In this document: positions 44,108-52,661 of the stretch, in pieces
How the letters are laid out: every line of letters starts with the position of its first letter
Numbering within the stretch: the stretch's first letter is position 1
Source of the DNA: Pseudomonas sp. PICF141
GTDB taxonomy: Bacteria; Pseudomonadota; Gammaproteobacteria; Pseudomonadales; Pseudomonadaceae
Reading direction: 5' to 3'
DNA: 64,000 bases
NCBI RefSeq assembly: GCF_002286815.1
Contig: NZ_MUNM01000022.1
Coordinates: 57,580-121,579, forward strand
Made by a program: the position numbers and the translations under genes
The notes under the pieces: generated by a model
Databases searched by the model: none
The model's input: only the letters and a program-made list of their open reading frames with translations
What the model was told of the DNA's origin: nothing

Positions 44108-45085
44108 ATGAATCTGTCATTGCGTAAAGTTGCTCTGGCCGCTGGCGTCATGTTGTTCGCCGGCCAATTGATGGCCGAACCCAAACGCCCGGAATGCATC
44201 GCCCCGGCCTCGCCAGGCGGCGGTTTCGACTTGACCTGCAAACTGGCGCAGAGCGCGCTGGTGAATGAAAAACTGCTGACCAAACCGATGCGCGTGACCT
44301 ACATGCCCGGCGGTGTCGGCGCGGTGGCGTACAACGCGGTGGTCGCTCAGCGTCCGGCCGATGCCGGCACGCTGGTGGCGTGGTCCAGCGGTTCGTTGCT
44401 GAATCTGGCGCAAGGCAAGTTCGGTCGTTTCGATGAAACCAACGTTCGCTGGCTGGCCGCTGTTGGTACCAGCTATGGCGCCATTGCGGTGAAAAGCGAT
44501 TCGCCTTACAAGACCCTGGACGATCTGGTTCAGGCACTGAAGAAAGATCCGAGCAAAGTGGTGATCGGTTCCGGCGGCACCGTCGGCAGCCAGGACTGGA
44601 TGCAGACGGCATTGATCGCCAAGGCAGCCGGAATCAACCCGCGCGACTTGCGTTATGTCGCCCTCGAAGGCGGTGGTGAAATCGCCACCGCCCTGCTGGG
44701 CGGCCACATCCAGGTCGGCAGCACCGACATCTCCGACTCCATGCCACATATCCAGAGCGGCGACATGCGTCTACTGGCGGTGTTCTCCGAGAAGCGTCTG
44801 GACGAGCCGGAAATGAAAGACATTCCGACCGCTAAAGAGCAAGGCTACGACATCGTCTGGCCAGTGGTTCGCGGCTTCTACCTCGGGCCAAAAGTCAGCG
44901 ACGAAGACTACGCCTGGTGGAAAAACGCCTTCGACAAACTGCTGGCGTCCGAGGATTTCGCCAAATTGCGCGATCAGCGTGAACTGTTCCCGTTCGCCAT
45001 GACCGGCCCGGAGCTGGACACCTACGTGAAGAAGCAGGTCGCGGACTACAAAGTGCTGGCCAAAGAGTTCGGCCTGATCCAGTGA
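44108..45085 (+). CDS. tctC: tricarboxylate-binding periplasmic protein TctC
   Basis: A 325-residue solute-binding protein of the tripartite tricarboxylate transporter. A signal peptide (VALAAGVMLFAGQLMA) precedes the mature protein starting EPKRPECIAPASPGGGFDL, a typical ligand loop. Later parts VYTYMPGG-like VTYMPGGVGAVAYN and GSGGTVGSQDWM also fit the Bug/TctC family. It captures citrate or similar acids for TctAB. It lies 38 bp after opdH and begins the transporter genes, with a good ribosome site CAAGGAG. Confidence 0.92.
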   Translation: MNLSLRKVALAAGVMLFAGQLMAEPKRPECIAPASPGGGFDLTCKLAQSALVNEKLLTKPMRVTYMPGGVGAVAYNAVVAQRPADAGTLVAWSSGSLLNLAQGKFGRFDETNVRWLAAVGTSYGAIAVKSDSPYKTLDDLVQALKKDPSKVVIGSGGTVGSQDWMQTALIAKAAGINPRDLRYVALEGGGEIATALLGGHIQVGSTDISDSMPHIQSGDMRLLAVFSEKRLDEPEMKDIPTAKEQGYDIVWPVVRGFYLGPKVSDEDYAWWKNAFDKLLASEDFAKLRDQRELFPFAMTGPELDTYVKKQVADYKVLAKEFGLIQ

Positions 45086-45143
45086 TCGCCTCTGTCTAGC
45101 GGCCACGGCCCCGGTTCTCGGGGTCGTGGCCCAGGAGTTCCTC

Positions 45144-45602
45144 ATGCTCATACAACGCATTTTCGCTTCAGTGCTGTTGCTGGCCTGCATCGCTCTGGCC
45201 CTGATGGCGTGGCCGTATCAGGCGGCTTTTTCCTACGAACCGGTCGGGCCTCGGGCCTTCCCGCTGCTGATGCTCGGCCTGATGGGCCTGGCTTTGCTGT
45301 ACATGGTATTTCGACCGACGCCGATCGTGCACAGCGACGATGACCCGAAACTGGACCGCGAAACCCTGATCAAAATCGGCATCTGCGTGCTGCTGCTGCT
45401 GGTGTTCGCCGGGACCTTCGAACCTCTTGGCTTCATCGTCGCCAGCATTCTGATCGGCGTCCCGATGGCACGTCTGTATGGCGGCCGCTGGCTGCCTAGC
45501 ACGGTGATCATCAGCCTGATGGCCATCGGTCTTTATCTGCTGTTCGACAAGTTGATGGACGTGCCACTGCCGCTGGGCGTGCTCGACGTTCTGGAGAACT
45601 GA
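45144..45602 (+). CDS. tctB: tricarboxylate transporter small membrane subunit TctB
   Basis: A 152-residue, four-helix membrane protein: residues 4-22, 36-54, 78-97 and 115-140. The family core LLMLGLMGLALLYMVFRPTP and GVPMARLYGGRWLPS is visible. TctB partners with TctA in the inner membrane. ATG 45144 follows CAGGAG by 7 nt; the frame opens earlier without a ribosome site. The stop at 45602 is one base from the tctA start. Confidence 0.9.
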   Translation: MLIQRIFASVLLLACIALALMAWPYQAAFSYEPVGPRAFPLLMLGLMGLALLYMVFRPTPIVHSDDDPKLDRETLIKIGICVLLLLVFAGTFEPLGFIVASILIGVPMARLYGGRWLPSTVIISLMAIGLYLLFDKLMDVPLPLGVLDVLEN

Positions 45603-45603
45603 T

Positions 45604-47118
45604 ATGGATACTCTTGGCTATTTGGGTCAGGGCTTTGGCGTCGCGCTGAGCCCGTACAACCTGGTGACCGCGCTGTGCGGCACCCTGATCGGCACCGTCG
45701 TCGGGCTGTTGCCCGGATTGGGGCCGATCAATGGCGTGGCGTTGCTGATTCCAATCGCATTCGCCCTCGGTCTGCCACCGGAGTCGGCGTTGATCCTGCT
45801 GGCGGCAGTGTACCTGGGTTGCGAATACGGCGGCCGGATCAGCTCGATCCTGCTGAATATTCCGGGCGAAGCCTCCACCGTAATGACCACCCTCGACGGT
45901 TACCCGATGGCCCGCAAAGGCCTGGCCGGTGTAGCGCTGTCGCTGTCGGCGTGGAGTTCGTTCATCGGCGCGCTCATCGCGACCTGCGGCATGGTGCTGT
46001 TTGCCCCGCTGCTGGCGAAATGGGCGATTGCCTTTGGGCCGGCGGAGTATTTCGTGCTGATGGTGTTTGCGATTGTCTGTCTCGGCGGCATGGCCGGCGA
46101 CCGACCACTCAAGACCTTCATTGCGGCGCTGATCGGTCTGTTTCTGTCCTGCGTCGGGATCGACGCCAACAGCGGCGTATACCGTTTCACCGGGGACAAT
46201 ATTCACCTGACGGACGGTATTCAGTTTGTCGTGCTGGTATTGGGCCTGTTCTCCATCAGCGAAATACTCCTGCTGCTGGAAAAAACCCACCGCGGCCAGG
46301 AAGCGGTGAAAGCCACCGGGCGCATGATGTTCAACTTCAAGGAAGCTTCGGCGGTGTTCCTGGTAAACATCCGTTGCGGTTTGCTGGGCTTCATCATGGG
46401 CGTATTGCCGGGTGCCGGCGCGACATTGGCCAGCGCTGTGGCCTACATGACGGAGAAACGTATCGCCGGCGCCAAAGGCACGTTCGGACAAGGTGACATG
46501 CGCGGCCTCGCGGCGCCGGAAACCGCCATTGGTGGCGCCGCCTGCGGTGCTCTGGTGCCGATGCTGACCCTCGGCGTTCCGGGTTCGGGTACGACGGCGG
46601 TGATGATCGGCGCACTATCGCTATACAACATCACCCCTGGCCCGCTGTTGTTCCAGCAGCAACCGGACATCGTCTGGGGCCTGATCGCGTCGTTGTTCAT
46701 CGCCAACGTGATGCTGGTGATCCTCAACATTCCGATGATCCGCATCTTTACCCGCATCCTCGCTGTGCCTAACTGGGCGCTGGTGCCGGTGATCGCGATC
46801 ATCACCGGGATCGGTGTGTATGCGGTGCATGCGACAACGTTCGACTTGTTCCTGATGATCGGCATCGGCATCTTCGGCTACATCCTGCGCAAGCTAGACT
46901 TCCCGTTGTCGCCCGTGCTGCTGGGCTTCATCCTCGGTGGCCTGATGGAACAAAACCTGCGTCGCGCCCTGTCGATTTCCAATGGTGCGCTGGAAATCCT
47001 CTGGTCGAGCCCGATCACATTCGGTTGCTGGGTGTTGACTGCAATCATGCTGCTGATGCCGCTGCTGCGGATCTGGCGCAAACGTGCGGTTGCCCGGCAC
47101 GCTATCGCCGATGTCTGA
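45604..47118 (+). CDS. tctA: tricarboxylate transporter large membrane subunit TctA
   Basis: A 504-residue inner-membrane protein with about 12 helices that forms the transport channel of the TctABC system. The family motif GTVVGLLPGLGPINGVALL is at residues 27-46 and is echoed in the second half at GFIMGVLPGAGATLASAVAY. GVPGSGTTAVMIGAL is also diagnostic. It runs on a proton or sodium gradient with TctC. It begins 1 bp after tctB, and its stop overlaps the start of the following AbrB-family gene by 8 bp. Confidence 0.93.
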   Translation: MDTLGYLGQGFGVALSPYNLVTALCGTLIGTVVGLLPGLGPINGVALLIPIAFALGLPPESALILLAAVYLGCEYGGRISSILLNIPGEASTVMTTLDGYPMARKGLAGVALSLSAWSSFIGALIATCGMVLFAPLLAKWAIAFGPAEYFVLMVFAIVCLGGMAGDRPLKTFIAALIGLFLSCVGIDANSGVYRFTGDNIHLTDGIQFVVLVLGLFSISEILLLLEKTHRGQEAVKATGRMMFNFKEASAVFLVNIRCGLLGFIMGVLPGAGATLASAVAYMTEKRIAGAKGTFGQGDMRGLAAPETAIGGAACGALVPMLTLGVPGSGTTAVMIGALSLYNITPGPLLFQQQPDIVWGLIASLFIANVMLVILNIPMIRIFTRILAVPNWALVPVIAIITGIGVYAVHATTFDLFLMIGIGIFGYILRKLDFPLSPVLLGFILGGLMEQNLRRALSISNGALEILWSSPITFGCWVLTAIMLLMPLLRIWRKRAVARHAIADV

Positions 47119-48151
47119 TCGCTCCCCGTTCAAAAGCTGGTGGGGAACACCGCTGGTCGGTCTGCTGGGCGGCTACCTCGCCAGTCAGATCGGCTGGCCA
47201 CTGCCGTGGATGGTCGGCTCGTTGCTGGCAATTATCCTGGTGCGTTGCCTGACGCCCTGGCAATTGGCGGAAATCCCGGGCGGGCGCAAATGCGGCCAAT
47301 GGGTTGTCGGCATCGGCATCGGCCTGCACTTCACTCCGGTGGTGATGGAGCAGGTGCTGAGCCACTTTGGTCTGATCTTCTTCGGTGCTTTGGTCACCAG
47401 CCTGTCCGCCGTGGTCGGGGTCTGGTTGATGCGGCGTACCGGGGAAGATCGCGCCACTGCATTCTTTTCCAGCATGCCCGGCGGCTCCGGGGAGATGGTC
47501 AACCTTGGCGCTCGCAATGGTGCAGTACTCAGCCGTGTTGCGGCTGGGCAGAGTTTGCGGGTGTTGGTGGTGGTGTTGTGTGTGCCGGCGGCCTTCAAGT
47601 ATTTGATGGGCGATGGTGCGCCGATCGCCCATGCCGGCAGCGTCGACTGGCGCTGGCTGGCCATTCTGTTCCCGGCGGGCGCCCTTGCCGCCTGGATCTG
47701 GGAGCGGCTGCGCCAGCCCAATCCCTGGCTGTTCGGACCGTTGCTGGTGAGTGCTACGGTGAGCATTGGCTGGGACTTGCACATCGGTCTGCCCAACGGC
47801 GGCAGTCAGATCGGCCAGTGGCTGATCGGCAGCGGGCTGGGATGTCACTTCAATCGGCAGTTCTTCCGGCGGGCACCGTCGTTCATGGGCCGAACCTTGC
47901 TTGGCACAGTGTTGACCATGTTGATCGCGACCCTGGCGGCATTGGGGTTGAGCGCGCTGACCCATCTGGATCTGCGTTCGCTGACCTTGGGCATGATGCC
48001 CGGCGGGATCGCCGAAATGAGCCTGACGGCGGAGACCTTGCAATTGTCGGTGCCGTTGGTGACGGCCATGCAGGTGATGCGGTTGTTATTTGTACTGTTT
48101 CTGGCGGAGCCATTGTTTCGGTATTGGAACCGGGAGCCGGACTCTCCCTGA
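47111..48151 (+). CDS. AbrB-family (putative ammonia monooxygenase-like) membrane protein
   Basis: A 346-residue protein with about nine to ten helices, in two AbrB-family repeats: GGYLASQIGWPLPWMVGSLL near the start and ALSALTHLDLRSLTLGMMPG near the end. The second Gly-Gly-Ile motif MMPGGIAEMSL mirrors MPGGSGEMVNLG. This family is often mislabelled as a transcription regulator or ammonia monooxygenase. Its ATG lies inside tctA (overlap 8 bp), so it is translationally coupled and may be an accessory part of the uptake system. Confidence 0.8.
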   Translation: MSDRSPFKSWWGTPLVGLLGGYLASQIGWPLPWMVGSLLAIILVRCLTPWQLAEIPGGRKCGQWVVGIGIGLHFTPVVMEQVLSHFGLIFFGALVTSLSAVVGVWLMRRTGEDRATAFFSSMPGGSGEMVNLGARNGAVLSRVAAGQSLRVLVVVLCVPAAFKYLMGDGAPIAHAGSVDWRWLAILFPAGALAAWIWERLRQPNPWLFGPLLVSATVSIGWDLHIGLPNGGSQIGQWLIGSGLGCHFNRQFFRRAPSFMGRTLLGTVLTMLIATLAALGLSALTHLDLRSLTLGMMPGGIAEMSLTAETLQLSVPLVTAMQVMRLLFVLFLAEPLFRYWNREPDSP

Positions 48152-48158
48152 TAGAGCC

Positions 48159-48269
48159 CTGTGGCGAGGGGGCTTGCCCCCGTTCGGCTGCGAAGCAGTC
48201 GCAAAATCTGAGAATTCGGTGTTTTTAGGGCCGCTGCGCGACCCAACGGGGGCAAGCCCCCTCGCCACA
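48159..48269. repeat. REP/BIME pair, GTGGCGAGGGGGCTTGCCCCC type
   Basis: Two inverted units (CTGTGGCGAGGGGGCTTGCC and its mirror) with a 50-nt spacer, between the convergent AbrB-family gene and ung. Nearly identical to the pairs at 4943 and 40369. Confidence 0.87.
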
Positions 48270-48286
48270 AATGCCCGCGAAGCTTT

Positions 48287-48979
48287 TTAGACCGACGGCA
48301 ATCGCCACTCGATCGGCGTCTCGCCGTTCTGCTCCAGAAACTTGTTCGCCCGGCTGAAGTGCCCACAACCAAGGAAGCCGCGATAGGCGGATAACGGCGA
48401 AGGGTGGACCGAGGTCAGCACCAGGTGTTTGGTGGCGTCGATGAGTTTCTGCTTGCTCTGGGCATGTGCGCCCCACAGCAGGAACACCAAATGTGGCTGA
48501 TGCTCGCTGACCACTTCAATAATCCGGTCGGTAAAATGCTGCCAGCCCTTGCCCGCATGGGCGTTGGCATTGGCGCGCTCCACGGTCATGGTGGTGTTGA
48601 GCATCAACACGCCCTGCTCTGCCCAACTCTGCAGATAGCCATGGTTGGGGATGTCGATGTTCAGGTCGCGCTTCAATTCTTTATAGATATTCACCAACGA
48701 TGGCGGTGCCGGCACGCCAGGTTGCACCGAGAAGCACAACCCGTGGGCCTGACCCGGGCCGTGATAAGGGTCCTGTCCGAGGATGACCACTTTGACCTTG
48801 TCCAGCGGCGTGGAATTGAGCGCGTTGAAAATCATTGGTCCGGGTGGATAGATCTCTTTGCCCGCCGCGCGCTCCTGTTGCAGGAATGTGCGCAACTCTG
48901 CCATGTAAGGCTGGTCGAATTCGGCACGCAGAGCCTCCTTCCAGCTCGGTTCGAGTTTGATACGGTCGTCAGCAGTCAT
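48287..48979 (-). CDS. ung: uracil-DNA glycosylase
   Basis: A 230-residue family 1 UDG that removes uracil from DNA. The catalytic Asp is in [18 protein letters not shown] (water-activating loop), the uracil-binding Asn in NTTMTVE-like [15 protein letters not shown], and the Leu intercalation loop is [17 protein letters not shown] 48979 ([13 protein letters not shown]) is chosen over an upstream ATG in the same frame. It is divergent from the enoyl-CoA-hydratase gene at 49112. Confidence 0.94.
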   Translation of the reverse strand: MTADDRIKLEPSWKEALRAEFDQPYMAELRTFLQQERAAGKEIYPPGPMIFNALNSTPLDKVKVVILGQDPYHGPGQAHGLCFSVQPGVPAPPSLVNIYKELKRDLNIDIPNHGYLQSWAEQGVLMLNTTMTVERANANAHAGKGWQHFTDRIIEVVSEHQPHLVFLLWGAHAQSKQKLIDATKHLVLTSVHPSPLSAYRGFLGCGHFSRANKFLEQNGETPIEWRLPSV

Positions 48980-49111
48980 GGTTACATCCGGCAAAAACAA
49001 TGGGGCGAACCCTAGGAAACCCTGTCTCCCTTGTCAATTGATCCGATACAGATCCGGCACTTTCCTCTAGAGCGATCATACTAAACGCTCAATTTACCGA
49101 TCGAGGTCACG

Positions 49112-50224
49112 ATGAATCTGCACTTCGAAGAACTCACCGGCACCGACGGCGCACGCATCGGCATCGCCAGCCTGGATGCCGAAAAATCCCTCAATGCCCT
49201 CTCCTTGCCGATGATCAACGCCCTGCGCGATCAACTGGACGCCTGGGCCAAGGAGCCCCAGATCGTTTGCGTACTGCTGCGCGGCAATGGCGCCAAGGCT
49301 TTTTGCGCCGGCGGCGAAGTACGCAGCCTGGTGGAAGCATGTCGCGCCCATCCCGGCGAAGTGCCGCCTTTGGCCGCACATTTCTTTGCGGCAGAATATC
49401 GCCTCGACTTCAACCTGCACACCTACCCGAAACCGCTGATCTGCTGGGGTCATGGTTATGTGTTGGGCGGTGGCATGGGGTTGTTGCAAGGGGCGAGCAT
49501 TCGAATCGTCACGCCGAGCAGCCGGTTGGCGATGCCGGAAATCAGCATCGGCCTGTACCCGGACGTCGGCGCCAGTTGGTTTCTGTCGCGGTTGCCTGGC
49601 AAGCTCGGATTATTTCTCGGCCTGACCGGTGCCCAGCTGAACGGTCGCGATGCGATCGATCTGGACCTCGCCGACCGCTTTCTGCGCGATGATCAACAAC
49701 ATGAGCTACTCGAAGGTTTGCTGCAACTGAACTGGCAGGAACAGACAGCCATGCAGCTCAACAGCTTGCTCAAGGCCTTGCAGCAGGAAGCGATCACACA
49801 ACTGCCCCAAGCGCAGTGGCTGCCTCGACGCGAGCTGATCGACGAACTATTGGATGTCAGCGACGTTCGTTGCGCCTGGAAGGCCATTTGTGCGCTGCGC
49901 GATCATGCCGACCCGCTGCTCGGTCGTGCCGCCAGAACCATGGCTGAAGGCTCACCCTTGACCGCTCATCTGGTGTGGGAACAGATTGTTCGCGCCCGGC
50001 ATCTATCGTTGGCTCAAGTCTTTCAGATGGAATACACCATGAGCCTCAATTGCTGCCGTCATCCGGAGTTCAGCGAAGGTGTGCGGGCGCGGTTGATCGA
50101 CAAGGACCAGAAACCTCACTGGCACTGGCCAGACATCAATACTGTGCCGGAGGCGGCGGTGGAGGCGCATTTCCATAAGGTCTGGGAAGGACGGCATCCT
50201 CTGGCGGATTTATCGGAATACTAA
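49112..50224 (+). CDS. 3-hydroxyisobutyryl-CoA hydrolase-type enoyl-CoA hydratase
   Basis: A 370-residue crotonase-fold enzyme. The oxyanion loops are GNGAKAFCAGGEVRSL (residues 55-70) and GHGYVLGGGMGLLQGASIR. The acid pair typical of HIBYL-CoA hydrolase appears in RLAMPEISIGLYPDVGASWF. Length and the C-terminal SLNCCRHPEFSEGVRARLID extension are those of HIBCH, the valine-degradation hydrolase, rather than short hydratases. No other valine genes are adjacent. A weak ribosome site GAGG precedes ATG 49112. Confidence 0.88.
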   Translation: MNLHFEELTGTDGARIGIASLDAEKSLNALSLPMINALRDQLDAWAKEPQIVCVLLRGNGAKAFCAGGEVRSLVEACRAHPGEVPPLAAHFFAAEYRLDFNLHTYPKPLICWGHGYVLGGGMGLLQGASIRIVTPSSRLAMPEISIGLYPDVGASWFLSRLPGKLGLFLGLTGAQLNGRDAIDLDLADRFLRDDQQHELLEGLLQLNWQEQTAMQLNSLLKALQQEAITQLPQAQWLPRRELIDELLDVSDVRCAWKAICALRDHADPLLGRAARTMAEGSPLTAHLVWEQIVRARHLSLAQVFQMEYTMSLNCCRHPEFSEGVRARLIDKDQKPHWHWPDINTVPEAAVEAHFHKVWEGRHPLADLSEY

Positions 50225-50235
50225 AATTCAGGCAC

Positions 50236-50268
50236 AAAAAAAGCGGCGCTTCATGCGCCGCTTTTTTA
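50236..50268. terminator. bidirectional terminator
   Basis: AAAAAGCGGCGC, a TTCAT loop and GCGCCGCTTTTTTA form a perfect stem with A and T tracts. It serves the hydrolase gene (plus) and the lipoprotein gene (minus). Confidence 0.93.
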
Positions 50269-50276
50269 TTGGATGT

Positions 50277-50756
50277 TTACCAGCGATGGCCTCGGCCATC
50301 GTGATCGCCACCACGGTGATCGCTTCTATGGCCCCTATCGCCACGATGATCTGACCTGCTGTGGCCTCGATAGCCATCACCCCGACCGCTGCGGTGACGG
50401 CCATCCCAGCCCCTGCGGTCATGACGGTCCCATCCACGATTCTGATAGACCCGGTAGTCTGCACGCGGTGCGGGCTGGTAATAGCGCGGTGCCGGTTGAT
50501 AAACCCGCGGCTGGTGGTAATAACGCGGGGATGGCTGGTAATACCGTGCAGGCGGTGAGTAATACCTGCGCGGTGCGGTGTAGTAACGGCTGTCGGAGTA
50601 ATAAGACCCGCCACCGGAATAATACGGCGCTGGGGACGTGTAGACCTCGGAACGGTAATAGCCCGACCCTCCATCGGAATAGGGCACGCATGCACCAAGA
50701 GACAATCCCGATAAAACAATCAGCAGAATTTGGCGGAGCTTTTTTTGACAGAGCAT
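50277..50756 (-). CDS. Tyr/Pro/Arg-rich lipoprotein, long twin
   Basis: A 159-residue lipoprotein with the lipobox LSLGACVPY (Cys22). The mature part is low complexity: Tyr-Pro-Ala repeats (RYYQPAP, RYYSPPARYYQPSPRYY), then a basic His/Arg/Gly/Asp tail (SDHRGDRGHRSDHRGGDHDG). The first 12 residues MLCQKKLRQILL match the neighbour at 50971 exactly, and both genes have the same AGGAGGCC ribosome region. The function is unknown; an envelope-surface or metal-binding role is possible. ATG 50756 is chosen because of that shared start. Confidence 0.75.
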   Translation of the reverse strand: MLCQKKLRQILLIVLSGLSLGACVPYSDGGSGYYRSEVYTSPAPYYSGGGSYYSDSRYYTAPRRYYSPPARYYQPSPRYYHQPRVYQPAPRYYQPAPRADYRVYQNRGWDRHDRRGWDGRHRSGRGDGYRGHSRSDHRGDRGHRSDHRGGDHDGRGHRW

Positions 50757-50920
50757 GGCGGCCTCCTGGACCGCGGGTGAGCCATACCAGCGACGCTGGC
50801 AGGCGACAGTCAATGGTTCGGCGACTGTCGAAATATCAGACAGTGAATTCGGAATCTGGTGCGCTTCTGCAACACGTTGAAACAAGTAGCCGATGAAAGG
50901 TTTTTCATCTTTCCCACCAG

Positions 50921-50954
50921 AAAAACGGCGCGCCCGGGAAGCCGGACGCGCCGT
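50921..50954 (-). terminator. terminator of the short lipoprotein twin
   Basis: Read on the minus strand: ACGGCGCG, T, CCGG, loop CTTC, CCGG, G, CGCGCCGT, then TTTT. It lies 16 bp past the stop of the gene at 50971. Confidence 0.85.
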
Positions 50955-50970
50955 GGTATTCGTGAGCTGA

Positions 50971-51213
50971 TCAGCGATGCCCGCGATGATATCCGCCGCG
51001 ATGGTGATGACGGGGACCACTGAAATAATAGTAACGATAGCCCCCGTAAAAACGCGGGCCGCCATAGTAGTAAGGCGAGTAGTAGTAATAGCCGGGGTAG
51101 TAATAGGGGGCCGGATAGATATCGGCGCCACCGGCATAGTAGTAACAACCGGACAGGCCCAGACCAAAAAATGCACTCAGCAATATTTGGCGGAGCTTTT
51201 TTTGACAGAGCAT
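50971..51213 (-). CDS. Tyr/Gly-rich lipoprotein, short twin
   Basis: An 80-residue lipoprotein (lipobox GLGLSGCYYY; Cys23) whose mature part is Tyr/Pro/Gly repeats (ADIYPAPYYYPGYYYYSPYY) and a His/Arg-rich end (GPRHHHRGGYHRGHR). It shares its N-terminal 12 residues and ribosome-binding region with the gene at 50277, 214 bp downstream, so the two are tandem duplicates with diverged tails. A terminator follows each gene, and each may be transcribed alone. The function is unknown. Confidence 0.75.
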   Translation of the reverse strand: MLCQKKLRQILLSAFFGLGLSGCYYYAGGADIYPAPYYYPGYYYYSPYYYGGPRFYGGYRYYYFSGPRHHHRGGYHRGHR

Positions 51214-51393
51214 TGAGGCCTCCTGAAAGACCTGCAAAAGCAGTCGACTGACATCCGTTTTGACCTTTAAACCGGTACCGAGTGCCAGACGGTTCCGGCC
51301 TTCGGATCAGCGGCCAGCTGCAGCCGGCTTGCGCATGGCTGCTTGCCGGCCGATCATGCGCAGCTTCGGGCCAGATAAACCGGCCGTAATCGA

Positions 51394-51621
51394 ATGCCCT
51401 TCATGAACAAACCTGACCTCTGCCCGGCTTGCGGCGCCTCCAATGACTGCAGCCTGGCTGACCCGCGAACCGTCGATCGTGCCTGCTGGTGCTACGGCGT
51501 CAGCATCGATCCGGCGGTGCTCCAGGCATTGCCCAGCGAATTGCGCGACAAGTCCTGCCTGTGCCCGGCCTGCGCTCAGGTCGAGATGCAGTTGCAAGCA
51601 GTCGCCTGGCCGATCGCCTAA
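51394..51621 (+). CDS. cysteine-rich CWC family protein
   Basis: A 75-residue protein with three pairs of Cys and the family motif: DLCPACGASNDCSL, VDRACWCYG, then SCLCPACAQ. The CWC pattern probably folds around zinc. The start is ambiguous: ATG 51394 (MPFMNKPD) or ATG 51403 (MNKPDLCPACG); neither has a good ribosome site, and the second is closer to the usual family length. It lies 32 bp ahead of the pseudouridine synthase and is likely in its transcript. Confidence 0.75.
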   Translation: MPFMNKPDLCPACGASNDCSLADPRTVDRACWCYGVSIDPAVLQALPSELRDKSCLCPACAQVEMQLQAVAWPIA

Positions 51622-51653
51622 GATGCGCGCCCCTTTTCCCTCGATCACTCGTC

Positions 51654-52346
51654 ATGCGCGTTGACCGCTTCCTCAGCAATCTGCCCCGCTTCAACCGTAA
51701 GCAGGTACGCCTGTTGCTGGTGGAAAAACGCGTCAGGATCGACGGCACTATCGTTTGCGACCCCCACGCCGAAGTACTCGAGTTCAGCCGCGTGGAAGTC
51801 GACGACGAAGTGCTGCAAGTCGGCAAGCCGGCCCGCTACTTCATGCTGCACAAACCACCCGGCTGCGTCAGTGCCACCCGCGACCCGCAACACCCGACCG
51901 TGCTCGACCTGATCGACGAACCGGACAAGGAAGACTTGCACATCGCCGGTCGCCTGGACTTCAACACCACCGGCCTGATGCTGATCACCAACGATGGCAG
52001 CTGGTCCCGACGCCTGACCCAACCGCAGACCAAACTGCCCAAGGTCTACTATGTCGAAACGGAGCAGGACATCACTGCCGAATACGCGATCACCTTCGCC
52101 AAAGGGCTGTATTTCGCCTTCGAAAACCTCACCACACAACCCGCCGAACTGGTTGTACTCGGGCCAAAATCCGCGCGCCTGAGCATCGTCGAGGGCCGCT
52201 ATCATCAGGTTAAACGGATGTTCGGCCACTTCGATAACAAGGTGATACGCCTGCACCGCGAACGCATGGGGTCGCTGGTGCTCGACGCTACGTTGAAGCC
52301 CGGCGAATACCGGCCGCTGAGCAGCGATGAGATCCGAATGATCTAA
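51654..52346 (+). CDS. rsuA: 16S rRNA pseudouridine synthase RsuA-like
   Basis: A 230-residue pseudouridine synthase. An S4 RNA-binding domain covers residues 1-55 (MRVDRFLSNLPRFNRKQVRL). The catalytic Asp is in IAGRLDFNTTGLMLITNDG (the RLDxxTxGL motif). EGRYHQVKRMFGHFDNKVI binds RNA. RsuA makes pseudouridine 516 in 16S rRNA; a neighbouring family member could have another target. ATG 51654 begins the S4 domain. Confidence 0.87.
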   Translation: MRVDRFLSNLPRFNRKQVRLLLVEKRVRIDGTIVCDPHAEVLEFSRVEVDDEVLQVGKPARYFMLHKPPGCVSATRDPQHPTVLDLIDEPDKEDLHIAGRLDFNTTGLMLITNDGSWSRRLTQPQTKLPKVYYVETEQDITAEYAITFAKGLYFAFENLTTQPAELVVLGPKSARLSIVEGRYHQVKRMFGHFDNKVIRLHRERMGSLVLDATLKPGEYRPLSSDEIRMI

Positions 52347-52661
52347 GCAGGCGACCGCTCAGCAGAAGCCGCTGAAAATTTTACGAAAGATACTTGCGCG
52401 ATGACGTGACCCCTGCTTGAATCAGGACGTCGGCGCGAAATGTGACCGACGAGTCACCAAAACTACTCTAAGAAACTTTTTGCCGGTAGAGAACCTCAGG
52501 TTCCGCCTTCCCCCGGCAAACTGCCCGCTTATAACAATACCCGTCGACCAGCGTGCAATGGATCGACATGGGCCTTCAAAAATTCCAGGCGTATGCCTAC
52601 CTGTCACAAAGCTCGTGCAATCTGATTTGCGCGCATACCCGCTTGCCAGGAGTCTTATGTC
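52347..52661. other. 315-bp region upstream of phaG with folded leader
   Basis: Contains GAAACTT (52472) and TCAGG (52496) spaced 17 nt, which resembles a weak AlgU-type promoter, and a perfect 13-base palindrome GAACCTCAGGTTC (52491-52503) nested in a larger inverted repeat TTGCCGG / CCGGCAA. A TATAAC element occurs near 52532. No gene is seen. Confidence 0.55.

Noticed and set aside
50300..50700. Tyr-Pro-Ala repeats first taken as a possible CRISPR-like array
   Set aside because: They are in-frame codons of a lipoprotein gene with irregular length and no spacer pattern.
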